Shown: positions 1 to 10,230, counted from the first letter of the stretch. The stretch is DNA of 64,000 bases from Paulinella micropora (GCA_019918135.1 WBZZ01004731.1:95696-159695); one strand, 5' to 3'. Notes: generated by a model from the letters alone, not told the origin. Numbers and translations are program-made.

Positions 1-195
1 GTGCTGGAGCACGTTGCGCAAGACGGAATATATTTGCAGGTGCTGCCGCTCCAGAAAGCATGGCAAGGAAGCTTTACAATCATGCCTTGTTGTGCCGGCG
101 CAGGTGGTTACACAAGAAATTGCGTCGATAGCCAAGGCATCATGATAAAGCTTTCCATCACGTTGAACTTCCAAGAGAAGCACAGCTGTGTGCAT
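1..195 (-). CDS. Unknown protein, N-terminal part, runs off the left edge
   Basis: An ATG at 193-195 opens a minus-strand frame of 65 codons without a stop to the window edge. The start is MHTAVLLLEVQRDGKLYHDA, followed by a cysteine-containing stretch. The plus strand is also open here, but the minus frame is preferred. It starts just downstream of the motif at 206-238, which sits in the same orientation upstream of the leucine-rich-repeat gene. The family is not recognised. The C-terminal part is outside the window. Confidence 0.42.
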   Translation of the reverse strand, partial: MHTAVLLLEVQRDGKLYHDALAIDAISCVTTCAGTTRHDCKASLPCFLERQHLQIYSVLRNVLQH

Positions 196-205
196 CAGGA
201 GCTGG

Positions 206-238
206 TTCCGTGTAAGACCGTCGAGCTTTAATTCAGCG
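206..238 (-). promoter_or_regulatory. Promoter-like dispersed motif, copy 1
   Basis: Read on the minus strand this is AATTAAAGCTCGACGG followed by TCTTACAC. It lies 11 bases upstream of the ATG at 195. Related copies lie at 1140-1172, 2988-3028 and 4206-4243 (minus) and 13150-13180, 52507-52555 and 59998-60030 (plus). A role as promoter is inferred from position only. Confidence 0.45.
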
Positions 239-379
239 TATTTTTTTTTTGCACTTTCTTGGCGCGCCCTCCCTTCTCCCCTCCCTTTGTTTCTCCCTTT
301 GTTTTCCCCGTCCCCCGTTCCCCCCCCGTTCCCCCCTCCTTCCCTCTCTTTCCCCCTCTCCTCTCTCTCTCTCTCTTGT

Positions 380-484
380 TTCTTACAGGAATTTGTCGTC
401 AAATGTGTATGTGCGCGTATTTCCCGGGAAAAGGGACGGCGCGCCAGAATTGTGCCCCGCCGATCAAAAAAGTTTTTTTGGGCA
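380..484 (+). repeat. 100-base dispersed repeat, copy 1
   Basis: It shares with 730-829 the order: TTTCTTAC, AATTTGTCG(T/C)CAAATGTG, TATTTCCCGGG, GCGCGCCAGAATTGTGCCCC, then ATCAAAAA followed by a T run. The AATTTGTCGCCAAAT core also appears, inverted, in the repeats at 59446 and 61904. Function unknown. Confidence 0.7.
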
Positions 485-729
485 CCCTTCCCCTTGGAAG
501 AGACAGGGGGCCGAGGGGAGGGGGAAAGGGGGAGAGAGAAGGAAGGGAGAGAGGGGGGAGGGGAAAACGGGGGGAAAGGGAAAACGGAGGGAGAGGGGAA
601 AGATGTGGAGAGAGAGGGGAGGAGAAGTGGGGAAGGGGGGGGGCGCCCCCCGTTCTCTACTCCTCTTCCCCCCCCCCTCCCCTTTCCCTCTCCCCCCCCT
701 CCTCTTTCTCTCGCTCTTTGTCTCTCTTC

Positions 730-829
730 TTTCTTACGTGGAATTTGTCGCCAAATGTGCATATTTCCCGGGGAAAGGGGGAAGCGCGCCAGAATTGTGC
801 CCCCCCCCCATCAAAAAGTTTTTTTCGAG
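730..829 (+). repeat. 100-base dispersed repeat, copy 2
   Basis: Second copy of the repeat at 380-484, with small indels mainly in the C and G runs. It lies in intergenic DNA. Confidence 0.7.
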
Positions 830-1611
830 CAAATCTCCCCTCGAGAGAGGCCGGGGGAGAGGGAGCGCCCCTCTCCCACGTTTTCCCCTCCCCCCCCCCC
901 CCGTTTCCCCCGCCCCCCCCCTGGACAGGTCTGCCTTTTCGCTCACGAGTGTTGTGCGCAACCTGGCGACCCAGATAGTGTGCGCTGAAGGCAGTTGTAG
1001 ACACGACTGTCGTGCGACTGGAAAAATTTAACGACTCTGTCCCCCAGCGCCACGAGCTGCCAGTGGAGCGGGAGCCCTGTTCAAACTGCGCCCACTGCGC
1101 CGGCGGGTCGCCTCGATAACTCTTCTCTCTCCCTAGTTCTCAGTGCTAAGTGTAAAACCGTTAGAGCTCCTTCGTCCCCCCAATCTTCCAATGAAAAGTC
1201 CCCCGCGAAATCGTCCGTGTTGAACGAACTGCCAAAGCATCCCCACTCGGGCGGGTCTGTCACAAGGGTCTGCGGCTTGGCGGCCGGCTCGGATTGGAAT
1301 CTCGAGGGGTTGAACGCCCCCAGAGACCGGCAGGCAACTGGAAGGGAGAAAGGGGGCAAGGGGAAAGAGAGGGAAAGGGGGGGGAGGGGGAGTAGGGGCG
1401 GCCCCCATCCCAGTTTTCCCCTCCCCCAGTTCTCCCTTCTCCCCCATCCTTGTGTTCCCTCCCTCCTAATTATCAGGTGACAAATTTGGCTTTAATTAAA
1501 AACTTACAGCAAGGATTTCTCTTGCTACACACAAGATGTCGAACGAGGTTGCTCACGTGGGGCGCCCAAGCCGCCGCTAGCGCGGGATGAAGGGGGGGCT
1601 CGAGGGGGCTT

Positions 1612-1644
<33 letters not shown>

Positions 1645-1647
1645 CTC

Positions 1648-2913
1648 TTAGCTTCTTTCTGTTCTTATCGGTATTCTCCTAGGTCTGGCCTGCCTGATGC
1701 TTTCTTGGCTAGGAAAACTGATACAGGAGATGGCGAGATGCCGAGAACTTTTACCCAGAGCTTGCCGAGCCTGCGCTGGTTCCTGCCAAATGTTGGTCGA
1801 AACCTCGAGAGCCACGAGGTGTCGTCTTTTTGTTTCAAGCCATTGCCTAATTTCTGTGGCTACGTCTTTGTCCACTTGGCCCGCTAGCACCCGTAACCGT
1901 TTCAGGCTAGGGGCGTTGGCCAACAACATCTGGATCACGGAAGCTTGCAAACGAACCGTGCCCTGCCTGACGATGAGTATATGTAATTTTTTAAGTTCAG
2001 GCAACTCTGGCAAACATGCCAGACCAAGCGTGTCTATTTCTAGGCTGTGCAGGTCTGCCATAAAGGCTGGCACGAATGCTTTCTTGCCAGGCTGTACGTG
2101 GCATTGACGCAAGGTCAAGTGCTTGAGTTTCTTTGTGTTTTGAAAGATAATAGGGCTATGAAAAGCGCACTGGTTGAGGCACAAGTCTTGCAAATTCGGC
2201 GCTAGGCGCCAGGTGCCCTCGGCCAGCGCTGGGATGATGATATCGGCATTTTCTAGCGAGAGCCTGCGGAGCTTTGTGGCATTTTCTAGGTTGTAGAGCC
2301 AAGACAAGGCAGTTTCCGGATGAAAAAAGTAGGCCTCCATAGACCGAGTGAAAGCAAGGGTTAGGCTCTCTAAGCGTGTGACAAGGTCGCCTGGCAGCCA
2401 GGAAGCGAGCGCATCAGAGCGTTCGAAGCGGCTACAGACATTGTACAGGGCCAGCGACGACAGCTGGGGTGTGTTAGCAGAATTAAGCCAGTTGGCAGAG
2501 GCCAGCTGCGACAAACCAGTTTTGCTGCATTGTTTCAGTACTAATTTTCGGAGCGCATGCAATGCTAGCTCGGTGGGCTTGATGGAGGCATCCAGCCAGT
2601 TCACTAACGAGAGCTCAAGCTCTTGCAGCTGAGCGCTCACTGGTTGCAGTTCCAACGACAACTTTGATTCCGACGGTTTAGAGCGCCCAACGCAATAATG
2701 TCTGGTCCGGTCCTTTAGGCTGAAGGCACGCAGTGACTGACACCTTCTGAGCAGGCCGTTGATTTCTGACAGATTATCCTTTAGTAAACTTTGTTTTCTG
2801 TATTGGAGCTTAAGACTCGCTAGGCCCGGCGCACACCGTTGGACAACGTTCTTTGAGCCCCCCGGACTCAGGGGGCTCAGGGGGGAGGATAAAGCCCGAG
2901 AGAAGAAGCTCAA
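1648..2913 (-). CDS. Leucine-rich-repeat-like protein, 5' end disturbed
   Basis: About 420 codons. From about residue 70 onward, leucine-rich segments recur at irregular 25-30 residue spacing (for example LELSLVNWLDAS, ATKLRRLSLENADI, NLQDLCLNQCAF, LKHLTLRQCHV, PSLKRLRVL). This is the pattern of degenerate LRR solenoids used for protein binding. The frame has no ATG near its beginning: the first codons start at TTG and cross a palindromic element at 2853-2880. An ATG at 2929, in another frame, begins a short frame entering the same palindrome, so the real start may be 2929 with an indel in the C/G runs. The promoter-like motif lies at 2988-3028. A poly-C run follows the stop. Target unknown. 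Confidence 0.6.
   Translation of the reverse strand: MSFFSRALSSPLSPLSPGGSKNVVQRCAPGLASLKLQYRKQSLLKDNLSEINGLLRRCQSLRAFSLKDRTRHYCVGRSKPSESKLSLELQPVSAQLQELELSLVNWLDASIKPTELALHALRKLVLKQCSKTGLSQLASANWLNSANTPQLSSLALYNVCSRFERSDALASWLPGDLVTRLESLTLAFTRSMEAYFFHPETALSWLYNLENATKLRRLSLENADIIIPALAEGTWRLAPNLQDLCLNQCAFHSPIIFQNTKKLKHLTLRQCHVQPGKKAFVPAFMADLHSLEIDTLGLACLPELPELKKLHILIVRQGTVRLQASVIQMLLANAPSLKRLRVLAGQVDKDVATEIRQWLETKRRHLVALEVSTNIWQEPAQARQALGKSSRHLAISCISFPSQESIRQARPRRIPIRTERS
2853..2880. repeat. GAGCCCCC/GGGGGCTC palindromic element
   Basis: TTGAGCCCCCCGGACTCAGG plus GGGCTCAG forms an imperfect inverted repeat. It belongs to a family with copies at 35553, 35663, 41019, 42474, 43072, 52230, 52370 and 59228. 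This copy lies inside the 5' end of the LRR-like gene. Confidence 0.7.
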
Positions 2914-2987
2914 ACCCGCGCCGTCTCATTGGAAGTCACTCGCGCCCTCTGCTTCTCCCTGCCCCTTCTCTCTACCGCTCCTGGTTT

Positions 2988-3028
2988 TCAGTGTCAAGTG
3001 TAAGACTTTTTCGAGTTTTAATTAAAAT
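2988..3028 (-). promoter_or_regulatory. Promoter-like dispersed motif, copy 3
   Basis: On the minus strand it carries TTTTAATTAAAACTCGA, then GTCTTACACTTGACACTGA. It is 59-99 bases upstream of the candidate ATG at 2929. Confidence 0.45.
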
Positions 3029-4656
3029 CTCGGGTGATATTGCGCATGAATTCGCCATACGAAGGAAAACTCCCTTTGTCTTCTTCTTTAAAAAACTCAG
3101 TGGTCATAATCTTCTCCTCAGCAGTTTGGAGATCTGGTAAATCCGGGGGTTGGAAAAGAAAAGAAAAAAAAAACCGCCTGAGCAGGGGGTTGGGGTTGTC
3201 GGAGCGGGGGCTCGGTGCCCAGCGAGCTCCGACTCAGCACCCATATCCCCACCGGGGTAGGGGTGCGTGTTCAGAATTTCAGGGACGGGGTTTTTACGCA
3301 CATCCCTCACTCCCCTTACCTCTTGTTAAAGTTCGAAAAATCAAAAATTCTAAATTCATCAAGACAGAAAAAAGACAAAAAATAGAATGAAGTGAGTGGC
3401 TGGCGAAAAGGTCTCTGGGGGAAGGCGGGTTGGCCACTGCGCCGTTCCAGAGACCCCCGCCTAGGCCCGCGTCGATAGAGGGGTCAGCTGCTTATCCTCT
3501 CCTCTTAAGCCAAGAGAGCTAGCAAATCAAATAAGAGAGAAAACACAAGAGAAAAGAAAGAGGTGAATGGGATAAAGAAAGTAAAAAAAGAAAGAGGGGT
3601 CTCGTTCTGACGAAACCCATACAAAACCTCACGTCTATGCTTTTCTTTCAGCGTTACGCACACAAATCCCTGTACAGTTTCTTTTTCTCAAGGCAAACAC
3701 AAACCCAAAAACTCCCCCCTTACGCTAGTCTGCCAATTGGGTTTTGAAAAAGACAGAGGAAGATTAGAACGAAGATGAAGAGTGACAGAAAAAAAAGAAG
3801 GGGAGGGGAAAGGATTTGTTTTTAGCAAACAAACGTCCAAAGCCCGGCTCTTACGCGATGCTGATTTACATTTGCGCCCCTCCCTCCCTTCCTTCCGCTG
3901 GTCTTTTGAACAGAAGACAAGACCATTTCACTTTTTTCATCTCCTTTCCTTTTTATTTTCCGGATTAAAACTGTTTATTATCTGGGCCATAAAAGGCAAA
4001 TTCTTGACACGCGCTGGAGCGAAGCCCGGCCCCGCCCGAGCTAGGGCTCAGGGCGCTCAGACGGGGCGCCATTAATTTTTTTTGTACATTCCTAGCGCGA
4101 CCCTGCCTCTCCCCCTTTCCACTCCCGCTCCCTATTCTCAGACGGGGACTAAGACAATTTATGCTTCCTCCTCCCCAGCTTTTTCCCTCTTCCGCTCCCA
4201 GTTTTCAGTGCCAGGTGTAAGACCGTCGAGCTTTAATTAAAAAAGAAATTCGCACTTTTTGTCGCCCCCTTCCCTCTCCCGATTCTCAGACGGGGGACTT
4301 CTTGGCGCCCCGAGTAAAAGAGCGCACTTGCACCAAAGCCCCCGCTCCGACATCCCCGACTCCCGGCTCAGGCAGGGGTTTTTGGGGTACCAAAAAAAAC
4401 ACCGCCACCCCCCCCCCCCCCCCTGCAGTTTATGTCTCAGCGCCTCTAGAGAAACCGTGACATGGCGCTGGAGAGCTGCTAGGTCCCGCCCGAGCTAGGG
4501 CTCAGTGCGCTCAGACGGGGGCGCACTTGCGTGGTGCGTGCAAGTTTTTAGGCTAGGTGGGGGGGGATGCCCCCCCACCTTCTCCCCCCCCCCCCCCCTA
4601 AGCGCCCTCTCTCTCCTTCTCTCCCCTTCCCCCGCCCGGGGGGGGGGATTGTTGCT
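3029..4656. other. Intergenic DNA without a supported gene
   Basis: Purine-rich and pyrimidine-rich tracts with short frames of biased composition only. It contains an isolated copy of the promoter-like motif at 4206-4243 and poly-C/poly-G runs near 4410, 4558 and 4590. The fragment GCCCGAGCTAGGGCTCAG(G/T)G occurs at about 4036 and 4488, each followed within a few bases by CGCTCAGACGGGG, which suggests a decayed tandem element. Nothing else is seen. Confidence 0.55.
4206..4243 (-). promoter_or_regulatory. Promoter-like dispersed motif, copy 4 (orphan)
   Basis: On the minus strand it reads TTTAATTAAAGCTCGACGGT, then CTTACACCTGGCACTGAA, the best match to the family consensus. No gene starts within the next several hundred bases on that strand, so it may mark a deleted or decayed gene. 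Confidence 0.45.
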
Positions 4657-6045
4657 CTAATAGTACTGCTTAATTATAGAACCTATCACGGCGTCTGGTA
4701 GACCACGCTCTTGCAGCGCCCGTGTTGACCTTGGCGTAGGACGGTAGTTACTTAGTATTTTCCACACAAGGGGCGCTTGCTGTTGCAGACTGTCAAGTTT
4801 GCCTCCAAAAAACAGCTCGAAATATGGTTTGAGCACATCGCTCGCGTACATCCAGAAACTATTGGACAAATGCAACAGATTCGTTCCGTAGTGCTGGTCG
4901 GACGACGTGGCTCTGCAGCAAAATACATCCCAAGCATACATCCACGCTCGGGCTGCGTGAAAGCTCGATTTAACTTTGATGTGTGGTTTGATCGACACCT
5001 GGCTCCAGGCACAAACACGACGCACGAAGGCGGTTTCAGGGTTTGTCACGTCCCAATCTTCTTCTTTGCTTGGTGCAGGTTCCGGACAAGGATAGAGGCC
5101 TAGCTCATGAAATTCAAAAAAATCGTCCCACTCTGCGCGGTTTTCTTGTATCTTCTTTTCCATGTGTTTAGCCGACTTGTACACTTCTGTTCGCCAATAA
5201 TCCCAGAATCCCCATAGCAGCTCAATTCTGACTTTTCGAGCCACGCGATTGCGGGGAGCTCCGATGAAGACCTTGGCATCCCATTCGTACCCATCTTTTT
5301 CCTGCAGAAAGCTGTTGGTTGCAGCAGGGTTTTCTTGCCACTGCGTGTCGGTCGGTGCCTGTCCGTTTTGCCAAACAAACTGCAGAAGCTGCGCTAGGGG
5401 CAAGAAAAGCGCCCCGTCGGGAGACAGCGTTGACGGGCCCGACCGAAACACGGGCCGCAAGACCCGTGCTTCGGAGCCAGTCACTTGCTCGGACCCAGTT
5501 CGGTCTGCCAAGGTACGTAGCGCTTGTTGCACCAGCTCACCCAATCTAGATAGAGCCGCCTGTTGCGCCTCCTGGTAGCCAGTTTTAGTTTCCCGTACAA
5601 GCCGGCGCTCGAGTTTCTCCATGTCTGCACTTATTTTGCGGAATAAATGGTACTTGTTGTTGTCTCTTACCATGGCGCACAGTCTGCTACACACTGCAGC
5701 TATGTTTTCGTGCTGACATGGCGCCCCCTCGCCTTTGCTGTGTCGACATGACTTTTTTTTGCTTTTGGTCTGCAACAGGGAACCCTCAGGCACCACACGT
5801 CCTAACTCTTGCAGGACCTGCCCTACGATGTTGCGCGTGAAGTAGTATTTTGTGTTAGACGCGGGTGTTGTTAGGAGTTCACTACTAAAATCGCCTGACA
5901 AGGATTCAGTTAGGATGGCATAAGCGTCCAACGAGCACTCAGCGGGGCTAACAATACGAACCGGTTTATTAGCAGCAAACTCTGTTCCGAGTGTACATAG
6001 AGATTTGCGCAGGGCTTCTGTCACTTTTTCTTCTTGTTGCGTCAT
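4657..6045 (-). CDS. Unknown 462-residue protein
   Basis: An intact frame from the ATG at 6043-6045 (MTQQEEKVTEALRKSL) to a TAA near 4657. The frame stays open upstream, but that extension encodes only Arg-Glu repeats from a CT microsatellite, so it is left out. The protein has a small Cys/His cluster around residues 100-130 (CRHSKGEGAPCQHEN, VCSRLC), a predicted helical region near 140-190, and a Trp/Tyr-rich C-terminal half (LLWGFWDYWRTEVYK, FWMYASDVLKPYFEL). There is no signal peptide or membrane segment. I do not recognise the family. Amino-acid usage is balanced, so it is very likely a real gene. Confidence 0.75.
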   Translation of the reverse strand: MTQQEEKVTEALRKSLCTLGTEFAANKPVRIVSPAECSLDAYAILTESLSGDFSSELLTTPASNTKYYFTRNIVGQVLQELGRVVPEGSLLQTKSKKKSCRHSKGEGAPCQHENIAAVCSRLCAMVRDNNKYHLFRKISADMEKLERRLVRETKTGYQEAQQAALSRLGELVQQALRTLADRTGSEQVTGSEARVLRPVFRSGPSTLSPDGALFLPLAQLLQFVWQNGQAPTDTQWQENPAATNSFLQEKDGYEWDAKVFIGAPRNRVARKVRIELLWGFWDYWRTEVYKSAKHMEKKIQENRAEWDDFFEFHELGLYPCPEPAPSKEEDWDVTNPETAFVRRVCAWSQVSIKPHIKVKSSFHAARAWMYAWDVFCCRATSSDQHYGTNLLHLSNSFWMYASDVLKPYFELFFGGKLDSLQQQAPLVWKILSNYRPTPRSTRALQERGLPDAVIGSIIKQYY

Positions 6046-6516
6046 TCCAGAACCAGCGGTAGGAGACCTTGGGCAGGTCTCTCTCTCTCTCTCTCTCACT
6101 CCTCCTCGCATTTCTTGGGTATGGGCCCCCTTGCCCCTCCCTTTTTATTTCTTTCCCCCCTCCCCTCCCCAACGTAAGTGGTCATGTGGGGGGGGGAGGG
6201 GAGTGTTCCCCCCCCCCCCCTCCCTTCTGTTTCTCCCTCTCCCCTAGGGGAGGGAGCTCCCCCTTTTCAACCCCTGGCTTCCCTCAACATCTTTTTTTGC
6301 AAATATCAAAGACAAGAATATGGCTTTTTTAATGAAACGAAAACGGGGGGAAGAGGGGTGGGGAGGGGCTAGATATTAAAACAACACACACACACACATT
6401 TCTTTTGCAAGTCCCAGCCGGCGCCAGCGGGCAGCCCCCTCCAGCGCCGTCTGAACTAACAGCGTGTGTCTTCTATATCATACGTCTCTTGTTGCCTTGG
6501 GCCTGTCATGTATATC
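6046..6516. other. Intergenic region with CT and CA microsatellites
   Basis: It holds a CT repeat near 6080, poly-G/poly-C runs near 6190-6220 and a CA repeat near 6385-6400. Around 6415-6500 there is a decayed partial duplication of the 3' end of the next gene: TACGTCTCTTGTTG and CGCCAGCGGGC each occur here and again at 6520-6580. No gene. Confidence 0.55.
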
Positions 6517-9500
6517 TTAAAGCTTACGTCTCTTGTTGTTTTGCACCGAAGCCCAGCCCGCACCGCCGCCAGCGGGCTGCTCCTCTGCCTTTGCTTCGCC
6601 GGGCCAGGGCCGGCAGAAATCCGGGTCCGCCAATTCGTTGACAAAACAGAATACGTTCAGCTTCGAAGGCTGAACGTTTTCTGCTTTATTATCTGCAGCA
6701 GGCCTGTCGCTTTTGGCTTCTCTATCTGCAGCTCGCTTTTGTCTCTGGCGCTTGCGCCCGCGGGGTTTACCCTGCAGCGAGGGCCCGGCCTCGAACAGAC
6801 CTACTTTCCAGTAGCTATGATGTTTCCCACTTTCTTTGCAGACTTCGCGCAGGGGTCTTCCTGTTGGGCCTCTGACTAGCCCGAAACTGCAGTGCAAGGC
6901 CTGCCCAAAAAAGTCCCTCAAGAGGTTTTGGCACTCCTGGCCCCCGAGCCCGGCCCTCACGGGGGACGAGGGGGGAGCACCGGCACGCTGCGGCGCCGTC
7001 GGAAGGTTCCGCGCCAAACGGTTCAGGCGCGCCGGCCGCAGGTGGAAGCCCTGTTGCAAGAAAAGCCCGTGACCGTTCCTGAGCAGCAGCTCGATCTCCA
7101 CTTGGTTTTTTCCGACCTTGCCTAGGTATATCGGTTCCCCCAGAAGGAGGCGGTCGACTGGCCGTTGGGTAGGGCCTTGGACGGCGGGGGGCAGCTGCGA
7201 CTCTGCCAGCAGTAGCTTGGCCAGCGTCTCTAGGAAGATGACGCGGTCTCCGTGCGACCGCGCCCTTTCCTTTGTCAGCGGGCGAGCATACTCGTGCCTC
7301 GCCCAGTCACTCGTCGCCCATTCTTCCTGCTGGGCGGGGTCTTTCCCGCTGAATCGGCACCAAGTAGCAAGCAATTCGAGAAGGCAGCTCTTGGACTTGA
7401 TTTTCCGCGCCGTGGCGTAATTCAGACTTTCCCTTGAGCCTGGGTGCTGCAGAAGCAGCGTCAAGTACTCCTGTCGTGTCAAATCGTTGCGCGTAGTGTT
7501 GCTTGCCACGGTGAGTGCTCCCGTTCCCGTAACTGGGACATCCTCGTCGTCCTCTGCACCTTCATCCTTCTCTTCCTCCTCCTTCTTGTTTTCTTCCGCC
7601 GGGCAGGCCAGCAAGGGTTCGGGCCCCACTGCGCGCTGCACAAGCTCGATCTCCGTCCGAAGCTGGGCGTCGGTCATGCGCGTGGCTTCCTGCTCCAACA
7701 ACGCGACGGCCAAGCCCGCCTCCCGCCGTTCCTTCACCAGGCGCGCCTCCTCGTTGGCCACTTCCTCTTCGTGTGCCGCGGGTGTGAGGGCACCCTTGTA
7801 TTGGTGCCATTCCTCCTTGGGCGGGAGTGACTGATTGCTAAAGTCGACACCGAGCACCTCGTCGCAGCCCATTCGCCACATGAAATATCGCAGGAAATCT
7901 TTGGCTCGGTACAACGACAGGTTCTTTTCAAGCTCTGCGAACACACACATGCGGAAGTACCAGTCTCGCACAAACGAACGCTGCCCGTCGGGAGTCAGGT
8001 GGATCCTGAACTTTAGGAAATGCTCATTCCCTGCCTGCGAGAGGCGCTCTGGCCGCTCGCGCTGCGCGAGCGCAAGATGCATAAACGTGTTCTCCACGTC
8101 CTTTTGCGTCAACGGAGCGTTCGTGGGCACGAAGTGCGACCTGATATACACATGAAACTCGCTCACGTTTCGGACGCGGCAGCTCATCTGCGCAAAGTCA
8201 CGCATTAGCACCAGGTTGTTGTCGCAGAAAATAAATATGGAAAAGAAGTGCGGGGCTACGCCAGGGGGCTCACTAAAGTCCACGCCGAACAAGAGCGTCG
8301 ACGTCCAGCACACGAAGCTGAGTCTGGACCACGTGTCGAACAGGTCACTACCAAAGTCCGCCATGTAGCCTTCGCCCAAAGCCGCCTCCTGCACCGCCCC
8401 CTTCTTAAAGCCAAAATAACAACGCATTTTTAGGTTGGCAAACATGGCACTAATATCCCGCGCCACCTGCTTGGCCTGGGCACGATCCCCAGCCGCAACC
8501 GTGCAGGGGCGTCCCCGAAGAAGCTCGAGCTTGATTTTTTGCAGCATGCTCTGTCGAGACGGGTGTTCGTAGTACCTGCGGTTGCTTTGCTTCCGGAAGT
8601 TGTTGCAGCGCAAACTCGTGCGGGCGCGGCACAGCGCCAGCTTCGCTCCCGTGCTATCAAAGTCTGGACCATATTTCATGGCCAGCAGCACCTCGACCGT
8701 GCGAACCGACAGAAAAGCATCCAACGCAATGATCACGTCCGCAGAGGCCACGAGCATCTCGAACGTCTCCAAATTAGCGCTTTCTTTAGGCGCGTTCAGG
8801 CCCTGTGCAGCTTGGTGCAACAGGCTCTCCACCTCATCAAGTATGAGGATTTGGTAGTGCACTGTCCCCTCCGGGTGCACGCGCCGTCTAGGGTCTGCAA
8901 TGTTCCAGATCGATTCATAGGTCCAGATGCAACGGTTGCTCTCGGTCCCCGGCTGGGGCTTCAGCACAAACCCGAATTCCCGAAACCTGTTGGCTAAGGC
9001 TTGGCAATATGTCAGGCGGCTTGCTATTGCGCCGATTCGAATCTCCACCCCCGGGCCCTGCCGCTGCTGCGTCTCGCGCAACCAATCCCGCAAGGCCTCT
9101 ATCATCTGGTTCGTCCAGCCCTCCGGCTGTGTTCCGTGAAGCAGAGCATCGAGCGCCTTTTGCAGCTGATACGTCTTGCCCGCCCCACAAGGCTCGAGAA
9201 ACAGTAGCAGGTCGTGCACCCTGGTAATCCCAAACGGCGCGGCCCACTCGGTGTTTACGTCTTCTCTCGTTATACACTCGTTCGCCACGTGTTGAGACCC
9301 CGGCTCGTGCAGCGCGTTCCACACATCGATACTACCGTATGCGTCGCGCATCGAACCATGCCGGTTGACCCGCTGGTCCAGCCGTCTCCGAGTCGCGCAG
9401 TCGTTGCAGCTCCACCAAAAGTCTCCTTTCGTAACCTCTACTTTGCACTGCGAGCCGCACTTACAGTTGCAAAGGCCCTTGGTCGTCCAGACGGGTTCGC

Positions 9501-10230
9501 CGCGCGCAGAGCTAATGCCTTCGTCCACCGCTAGAGACCCGCGACTCTGGACACTCGGCAGCACTTCGTACAGCCGCCGAGTCCTGAGGTTAGTCACGAT
9601 CTGCCACAGCAGCTGTTCGTCTCCCTTCCGCAGCTTCTCCTCCCCAGGCACCGCCTGCTTTGTTTTGCTCCCCTGCTTTCCCTTCCGTGGCTGAAGTTTG
9701 CCCACCATGCGTTCGGGAGGCTCCTTCTCTTCCTCCTCCTCCTCCGCGGGAGGCCGCGCGCCATCGCAGACGGAACAGCTGCCTCGCAAGACAATTTCTT
9801 CTCCATCATCGTCAATGCAAACCTCAATATCAGCCTCCTGTTCGTGCCGGGTGATCTCCTGTGCCCTATACGAGTAAATGCACTGTGAGCCCGCGCTGAG
9901 GACCCCCTTGAATCGCTTCACTGGAGCCAAAGCTAAATTATTAGGGTCCGATAGTTGCTCTGTGCTCTCTACTACGGCCGACACTGGCTGGGCTAGCTGG
10001 CAGTTTAAAGCTCCAATCACAGCGGTGATCCTCCTGCACAGGGGCTGTACCCATTCGCGCCAGTGCGGTGTAACCAAGGTGCCCTGGTCTTTGGCCGATG
10101 CCTCCTCGCCCTCCTTGTCACACACGCACACACCACATCGTCTGCAACGCATAGCATACACAAGCTCCTCCGAAAACCCGCCAGCGAAAGAACAAGAGGT
10201 AGTCAGTGCATAAAAACTGAGTGTGCGCAT
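6517..10230 (-). CDS. UL9-like replication origin-binding protein / SF2 helicase
   Basis: About 1237 residues from the ATG at 10228-10230. The frame stays open to a GTG at 10287, but that part is a proline run encoded by the upstream repeat. N-terminal cysteine clusters (CRRCGVCVC; CNCKCGSQCKVEV...WWSCNDC) look like a zinc ribbon. The helicase core follows. In GTG numbering: motif I EPCGAGKT (about 365-372), motif II LILDEVES (481-488), ALDAFLS (521-527), motif V TSTLLFGVDF (662-671), and motif VI QMSCRVRN (700-707). This order matches the herpesvirus-type origin-binding protein family, which opens replication origins by ATP-driven unwinding. The C-terminal 500 residues are charged and end in basic, nuclear-targeting-like stretches. 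It lies next to the primase gene and directly beside a tandem repeat that could be its target. A second, broken copy lies at 35974-39483. Confidence 0.88.
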   Translation of the reverse strand: MRTLSFYALTTSCSFAGGFSEELVYAMRCRRCGVCVCDKEGEEASAKDQGTLVTPHWREWVQPLCRRITAVIGALNCQLAQPVSAVVESTEQLSDPNNLALAPVKRFKGVLSAGSQCIYSYRAQEITRHEQEADIEVCIDDDGEEIVLRGSCSVCDGARPPAEEEEEEKEPPERMVGKLQPRKGKQGSKTKQAVPGEEKLRKGDEQLLWQIVTNLRTRRLYEVLPSVQSRGSLAVDEGISSARGEPVWTTKGLCNCKCGSQCKVEVTKGDFWWSCNDCATRRRLDQRVNRHGSMRDAYGSIDVWNALHEPGSQHVANECITREDVNTEWAAPFGITRVHDLLLFLEPCGAGKTYQLQKALDALLHGTQPEGWTNQMIEALRDWLRETQQRQGPGVEIRIGAIASRLTYCQALANRFREFGFVLKPQPGTESNRCIWTYESIWNIADPRRRVHPEGTVHYQILILDEVESLLHQAAQGLNAPKESANLETFEMLVASADVIIALDAFLSVRTVEVLLAMKYGPDFDSTGAKLALCRARTSLRCNNFRKQSNRRYYEHPSRQSMLQKIKLELLRGRPCTVAAGDRAQAKQVARDISAMFANLKMRCYFGFKKGAVQEAALGEGYMADFGSDLFDTWSRLSFVCWTSTLLFGVDFSEPPGVAPHFFSIFIFCDNNLVLMRDFAQMSCRVRNVSEFHVYIRSHFVPTNAPLTQKDVENTFMHLALAQRERPERLSQAGNEHFLKFRIHLTPDGQRSFVRDWYFRMCVFAELEKNLSLYRAKDFLRYFMWRMGCDEVLGVDFSNQSLPPKEEWHQYKGALTPAAHEEEVANEEARLVKERREAGLAVALLEQEATRMTDAQLRTEIELVQRAVGPEPLLACPAEENKKEEEEKDEGAEDDEDVPVTGTGALTVASNTTRNDLTRQEYLTLLLQHPGSRESLNYATARKIKSKSCLLELLATWCRFSGKDPAQQEEWATSDWARHEYARPLTKERARSHGDRVIFLETLAKLLLAESQLPPAVQGPTQRPVDRLLLGEPIYLGKVGKNQVEIELLLRNGHGLFLQQGFHLRPARLNRLARNLPTAPQRAGAPPSSPVRAGLGGQECQNLLRDFFGQALHCSFGLVRGPTGRPLREVCKESGKHHSYWKVGLFEAGPSLQGKPRGRKRQRQKRAADREAKSDRPAADNKAENVQPSKLNVFCFVNELADPDFCRPWPGEAKAEEQPAGGGAGWASVQNNKRRKL

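Larger units (their letters stand above)
239..1647. other. Low-complexity intergenic DNA with poly-C tract
   Basis: About 1.4 kb of C-, T-, G- and A-rich tracts whose long reading frames (rich in Pro, Ser, Gly, Arg, Glu) are composition artefacts. It contains two copies of a 100-base repeat (380-484, 730-829), a degenerate copy of the promoter-like motif at 1140-1172 with no gene behind it, a TTTAATTAAA palindrome near 1491, and a run of about 31 C at 1613-1643. No gene is supported. Confidence 0.6.

Noticed and set aside
1-231. Plus-strand frame at the left edge
   Set aside because: It is open and could be the end of a gene, but the minus-strand frame has an ATG and the promoter-like motif; the plus frame has neither a visible start nor a recognised domain.
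188-1031. Long overlapping frames in the first kilobase on both strands
   Set aside because: They consist of Pro/Ser/Gly/Arg/Glu runs produced by C/T and G/A tracts, overlap each other in all frames, and cover two copies of a non-coding repeat.
7444-9854. Plus-strand frames opposite the origin-binding helicase
   Set aside because: The minus strand carries complete helicase motifs throughout; the opposing frames lack any conserved pattern.
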